Positions 1-3,600 of a stretch of 6,437 nucleotides of DNA are shown here, piece after piece. The notes beneath the pieces are model-generated. The model saw only the letters and a program-made list of their open reading frames with translations, was not told the origin of the DNA and made no database searches. The position numbers were made by a program, and so were the translations under genes. The stretch's first letter is position 1. Each line of letters opens with the position of its first letter. This stretch comes from CAYYHA01 sp964471535 (lineage in GTDB: Bacteria; Myxococcota; Myxococcia; SLRQ01), in the NCBI GenBank assembly GCA_964471535.1, contig CAYYHA010000242.1, forward strand, positions 1 through 6,437, read 5' to 3'.

Positions 1-51
1 GTGGTGGTGAGGCTCGCCTCCGAGCAGCGGCTGGAGGCGCCCCGACCGTGA
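1..51 (+). CDS. C-terminal tail of an unidentified upstream gene (partial)
   Basis: The frame is open from the window edge and ends at the TGA at 49-51, giving a 16-residue tail ending in EQRLEAPRP. Its stop overlaps the GTG start of the next gene in a GTGA junction, an arrangement typical of translationally coupled genes in one operon. The tail is too short to identify a family. That it is a real gene end is inferred from this overlap and from the ribosome binding site for the next gene lying inside it. Confidence 0.5.
   Translation: MVVRLASEQRLEAPRP
33..37 (+). promoter_or_regulatory. Ribosome binding site for the J-domain gene
   Basis: GGAGG lies 10 bases before the GTG at 48, inside the end of the upstream gene. 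The spacing is at the long end of the usual range. It supports the GTG start, and no ATG in this frame competes nearby. Initiation may also depend on ribosomes terminating at the overlapping TGA. Confidence 0.5.
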
Positions 52-491
52 GCCTGACGAAAAGAGTCCTGCGGATCCTCCGGGCCAACGTCGGTCACGC
101 GCTGCGCGATGCCCGGGCGCGGATCGCCGGGGACCACGGCCGGCCCGTGCCCGCGCCCGACGACGCGGCGCTGCGGGAGGCGGAGGCGGAGATCGAGCGG
201 GAGCTGCGCCAGCGGGCCGAGGCCCGGGCGAAGGCCCGCGAGAACGTGCACGGGCCGCGGGCTGCCGCACGGCACGAGGACTTCGCCCGCGCCTACCGGG
301 CATTGGAGCTGCCCTACGGCGCCGACCCCGAGGCGATCCGGCGGGCGCACCGGCGTCTGCTTCGTCTCTACCACCCCGACCGCCACAGCACCCACCCCGA
401 GAAGCAGGCCGATGCCACCCGCCTCTCCCAGGAGCTGACCCGCGCCCGCGACCTCTTGCTTCTCGCCTGGGAGTCGGGAGAGATCCCTTAA
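48..491 (+). CDS. J-domain (DnaJ-like) co-chaperone with a basic amphipathic N-terminal helix
   Basis: A 147-residue protein with a C-terminal J domain at about residues 78-143. The invariant HPD loop is at residues 109-111, between a basic helix II (AIRRAHRRLLRLY) and a helix III region starting near QADATRLSQEL. J domains stimulate ATP hydrolysis by Hsp70 (DnaK) through HPD, so a co-chaperone role is well supported. There is no G/F region, zinc finger or client-binding domain, which makes it a class C J protein. Residues 1-25 (MSLTKRVLRILRANVGHALR...) form a basic amphipathic helix that resembles, by eye, the membrane-binding start of PspA/Vipp1 proteins. Residues 40-66 are a charged Glu/Arg helix, possibly coiled coil. 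The GTG start is chosen from the GTGA overlap with the upstream stop and the GGAGG at 33-37. No signal peptide is seen, so it is probably cytoplasmic or on the inner face of the membrane. The client is unknown. Confidence 0.9.
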   Translation: MSLTKRVLRILRANVGHALRDARARIAGDHGRPVPAPDDAALREAEAEIERELRQRAEARAKARENVHGPRAAARHEDFARAYRALELPYGADPEAIRRAHRRLLRLYHPDRHSTHPEKQADATRLSQELTRARDLLLLAWESGEIP

Positions 492-508
492 GGCCCCGGG
501 GGAGGGAT

Positions 509-538
509 TTGCCGCAGGCGCAGCGGCTCCCGTAAGAT
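509..538 (+). promoter_or_regulatory. Candidate sigma-70 type promoter for the lipoprotein gene
   Basis: TTGCCG (509-514) and TAAGAT (533-538) are separated by 18 bases. Each matches four of six positions of the TTGACA/TATAAT consensus. The -10 candidate sits in the only A/T-rich patch of the intergenic region (GTAAGATAAGAG). A start about seven bases downstream would leave a leader of roughly 25 bases before the ATG at 571. The spacer overlaps a 5-bp inverted repeat, GCCGC (511-515) and GCGGC (523-527), which might be an operator or chance in such GC-rich DNA. This is motif matching only. Readthrough from the J-domain gene is also possible, since I see no convincing terminator between them. 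Confidence 0.35.
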
Positions 539-559
539 AAGAGGCCTTGGGGCAGAAGA

Positions 560-564
560 GGAGG
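560..564 (+). promoter_or_regulatory. Ribosome binding site for the lipoprotein gene
   Basis: GGAGG within AGAGGAGG lies six bases before the ATG at 571, a near-ideal Shine-Dalgarno sequence and spacing. Together with the signal peptide that immediately follows, it fixes the start of the long lipoprotein frame. Confidence 0.8.
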
Positions 565-570
565 CACTCC

Positions 571-624
571 ATGCGCGCCCGAGCGATCATTCTGGCGGCG
601 GCCGTCCTCCTGCTCTGCGGCTGC
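571..624 (+). other. Lipoprotein signal peptide and lipobox
   Basis: The N-terminus has a short basic n-region (R2, R4), a hydrophobic core of about 11 residues (AIILAAAVLLL), and the lipobox L15-C16-G17-C18. Signal peptidase II would cut before Cys18, the modified residue. Cys16 inside the lipobox is tolerated in known lipoproteins. The mature protein begins with the acidic C-E-A-E. Confidence 0.9.
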
Positions 625-3600
625 GAGGCGGAGGTCGGCTCCCATCCCCAGCCGGTGGCCGTCGCCAGCGCCGATCACTACGTCCTCGTGGAGACCCCGG
701 TCGAACTCGACGGGTCGGCCAGCTATGTGCCTGGCAACCCCGATGCCGAACTCGAGTACCGCTGGGAGGTGGTCGCGCCCACCGGTGGCGAGGCCCACCT
801 CGAGTCGGCGAAGAAACCCGTCGCCCTCCTGCGGGCGCAGGCAGGGGGGCTCTACGTGGTGCGCCTGACGGTCTCGTACCAGGGGCGCGAGAGCGATCCC
901 GACTATGTCAACGTTCGCGTGCTCGAGGCCAACGACCCGCCGGTCGCCGATGCGGGGCCCGCGCAAGAGGTCGATCCCGAGGCGAACGTGGTCCTCTCCG
1001 GGCTTGGCTCCTACGACCCCAACGGCGACTCCCTCGCCTACAGCTGGCGGCAGATCTCGGGCGAGCCCGTCGAGCTCGAGGCGGCGGGGCGCGGTCAGGT
1101 GCGCTTCGTCGCCCCCAAGGCGGTGCAGATCCTCGAATTCGGTCTGACGGTGACGGACCTCTTCGGCGCAGAGAGTGCCGAGTCGACGGTCGTGGTGCGG
1201 GTGCGGGATCTGCCGCCCAAGGCGGTGGTCGTCGGGCCGGCCCAGGCCAACGAACTCGCAACCGTGGTCCTCGACGGAAGCGAGAGCTACGACCCCAACG
1301 GCGATCCCGTCGATGCCTGGCGCTGGACCCAGATCTCCGGGCCGCCGATCTTCTTCGACAATCCCTCGAGCCCCAACCCCGCCTTCCAGGTGCCCTCCTT
1401 TGCCGGCCAGGTCGACCCCATCGTGGTCTCCCTCGTGGTGAGCGCTGCCGGCTCCGACAGTGAGGCGGTGACCCACCGCATCGAACTCTCGGACACCGTG
1501 AACGAGCCGCCGGTGGCCGACGCGGGTCTCGACCGGACCGTGGACGAGGACGTGACAGTGACCCTCGACGGCAGTGGATCCTCGGATCCGAACGGGGATC
1601 CGATCACCTACGCGTGGGCGCAGATCTCAGGGCCGCTGGTGCAGCTCTCGGATCCGTCGAGCCCCACGCCCGAGCTGACCACGCCTCGGGTGGTCGAGGA
1701 CACGCTGCTCGAGTTTCAGCTCTTGGTACGCGACGGCCGGGGAAGCTCGTCGAGCGACGTGGTGGAGATTCTGGTGGCCAACACCCTCAACGAGCCGCCG
1801 GTGGCCGACGCCGGCGACCCGCGGGTGGTGCCGGTGCTCACGCCGGTCACGCTGCAGGGCGCCGCGAGCGATCCCAATCCCCAAGACACGATCACGAGCT
1901 GGCAGTGGACGCAGACGGCGGGGGAGGCGGTGGCCCTGGCCGGCGCGGATACCCCGACGCCGAGCTTCACCACGCCTGCCACGCCTCAGACCCTCGAGTT
2001 CCAGCTCGTGGTGAGCGATGGGAAGGATCCCAGCGCCCCCGACACCGTCACCGTGGTGGTGGGGACCGGCGAGTGGGACCCGACGCGCTCCACCATCGAG
2101 GTGGCCGACCCCGAGCTGCTCGTGGGTGGGGCCGAGACCACCGTGGTGACCGTGACACTTCGGGACGCAGGAGGGAACGCGCTCCCCGGCCAGGCCGTCA
2201 CCCTCACCAGCGATCTGGGAACGCTCCTCGGCACGGTCGTGGACCACGGGGATGGCACCTACACGCAGACCCTGCAGACCGGGACCGTGGCGGGCACGGC
2301 GACGGTGGGCTTCGCCGTCGACGGTACCCCCTCGCCCAAGTCTGCCACCGTGCGCTTCCTCGCTGCAGCACCCGATGGGAGCATCCCCATGGTGGCGCTT
2401 CCCACCGACATCAATGCCGACGGAATGGAGCGCTCCACGATCACGGCCGGCCCCGTGACCGACGCCTTCGGCAACCCCGTCAATGACGGCGAGCTCCTCA
2501 CCGTGTCCACCGATCTAGGGACCCTCCTGCCCCCCGATGCCGACCCGGCCACCCCCGGGCTGCAGGTGGCGACGATGGGCGGGACGGCCAGCTTCGAGCT
2601 GCAGGCGGCCACGGTGACGGGAACGGCCACGGTGAGCGCGGCCTCGGTGCGGGGCAACGCCAGTGGCTCGGTGCAGGTGGGCTTCTCCGCCGGCCTGCCC
2701 ACCGGGACCATCGTCCTCACGCCGGCCGATCCCACCCTCACCGCCGATGGGGTGAGTTCGACGACGGTCAGCTCCAGCGTGATCACCGACGCCAACGGCA
2801 ATGCGGTGCCCGATGGCACCCGGGTGACCGTCTACGCCGATACGGGTCCCGTCCCGGGGAGCATCGCCACGCCGGATCTCGATCCATCGCTGCCCGGGGT
2901 GCAGATCGAGACCACGAACGGGACCGTCACCTTCACGGTCGTTGCTGGGACCACCGCGGGGACGATGACCGTGGCGGCGGCGACGGTGCAGGGGAGCGCC
3001 AGCGGATCAACCGATCTCACACTCCTTCCCGGTCCGCCCGCTGGTGCCATCCCGCTCGCCGCCGCGCCGGATCCCATCGTGGTGACGGGGACCTCGAGCC
3101 CCAATCCCGACCGCACCACGGTCACCGGCGGACCAGTCGTCGATGCGCACGGCAACACCGTCGCCGACGGCACCCTCATCACCGTCAGCAGCGATCTGGG
3201 CACCATGATCCTGACCCCCGATGCGAGCCCCGTCCTCGTGGGGCATCAGGTGGCCACGGCGTCTGGGATCTTCACCTTCGAGGTGCAGGCGGGGACCACC
3301 CCGGGCACGGCCACGGTGAGCGCCTCTGCCGGTGCGGCCAATGGGACGACGACCTTCCAGATCGATCCCGGCCCCCCCGCGACCCTCGCCTATGTCTCCG
3401 GCGACGGGCAGAGCGCGGTGGTGGCGACCGCACTGCCTGCGCCCTTCGTCGTCCGGGTCTCCGACCGCTATGGGAATCCGGTGAGCGGGGTCACTGTCGC
3501 CTACGCGGTCGTCTCCGAGCCCCCCGGTGCCACCGGGACCAGCATCCCCGCCACCGCCCCGACCGACGCATCGGGTGAGGCGCGCAACACCGGAACGCTG

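Noticed and set aside
511..527. GCCGC/GCGGC hairpin as a terminator after the J-domain gene
   Set aside because: The stem is only five base pairs and no T-run follows, so it does not qualify as an intrinsic terminator.
1576..1601. Three GGATCC sites in 26 bases
   Set aside because: They arise from Gly/Ser-Asp-Pro codons in the SGSSDPNGDP motif, not from a regulatory array.
1627..2247. - strand open frame of 206 codons
   Set aside because: It is a compositional shadow opposite the PKD array, with no family resemblance and no start signals.
1614..2486. + strand open frame of 290 codons in another frame
   Set aside because: Its product is low-complexity Gly/Arg/Ala/His with no motif, and it overlaps PKD units 4-5 and Ig units A-B of the real frame.
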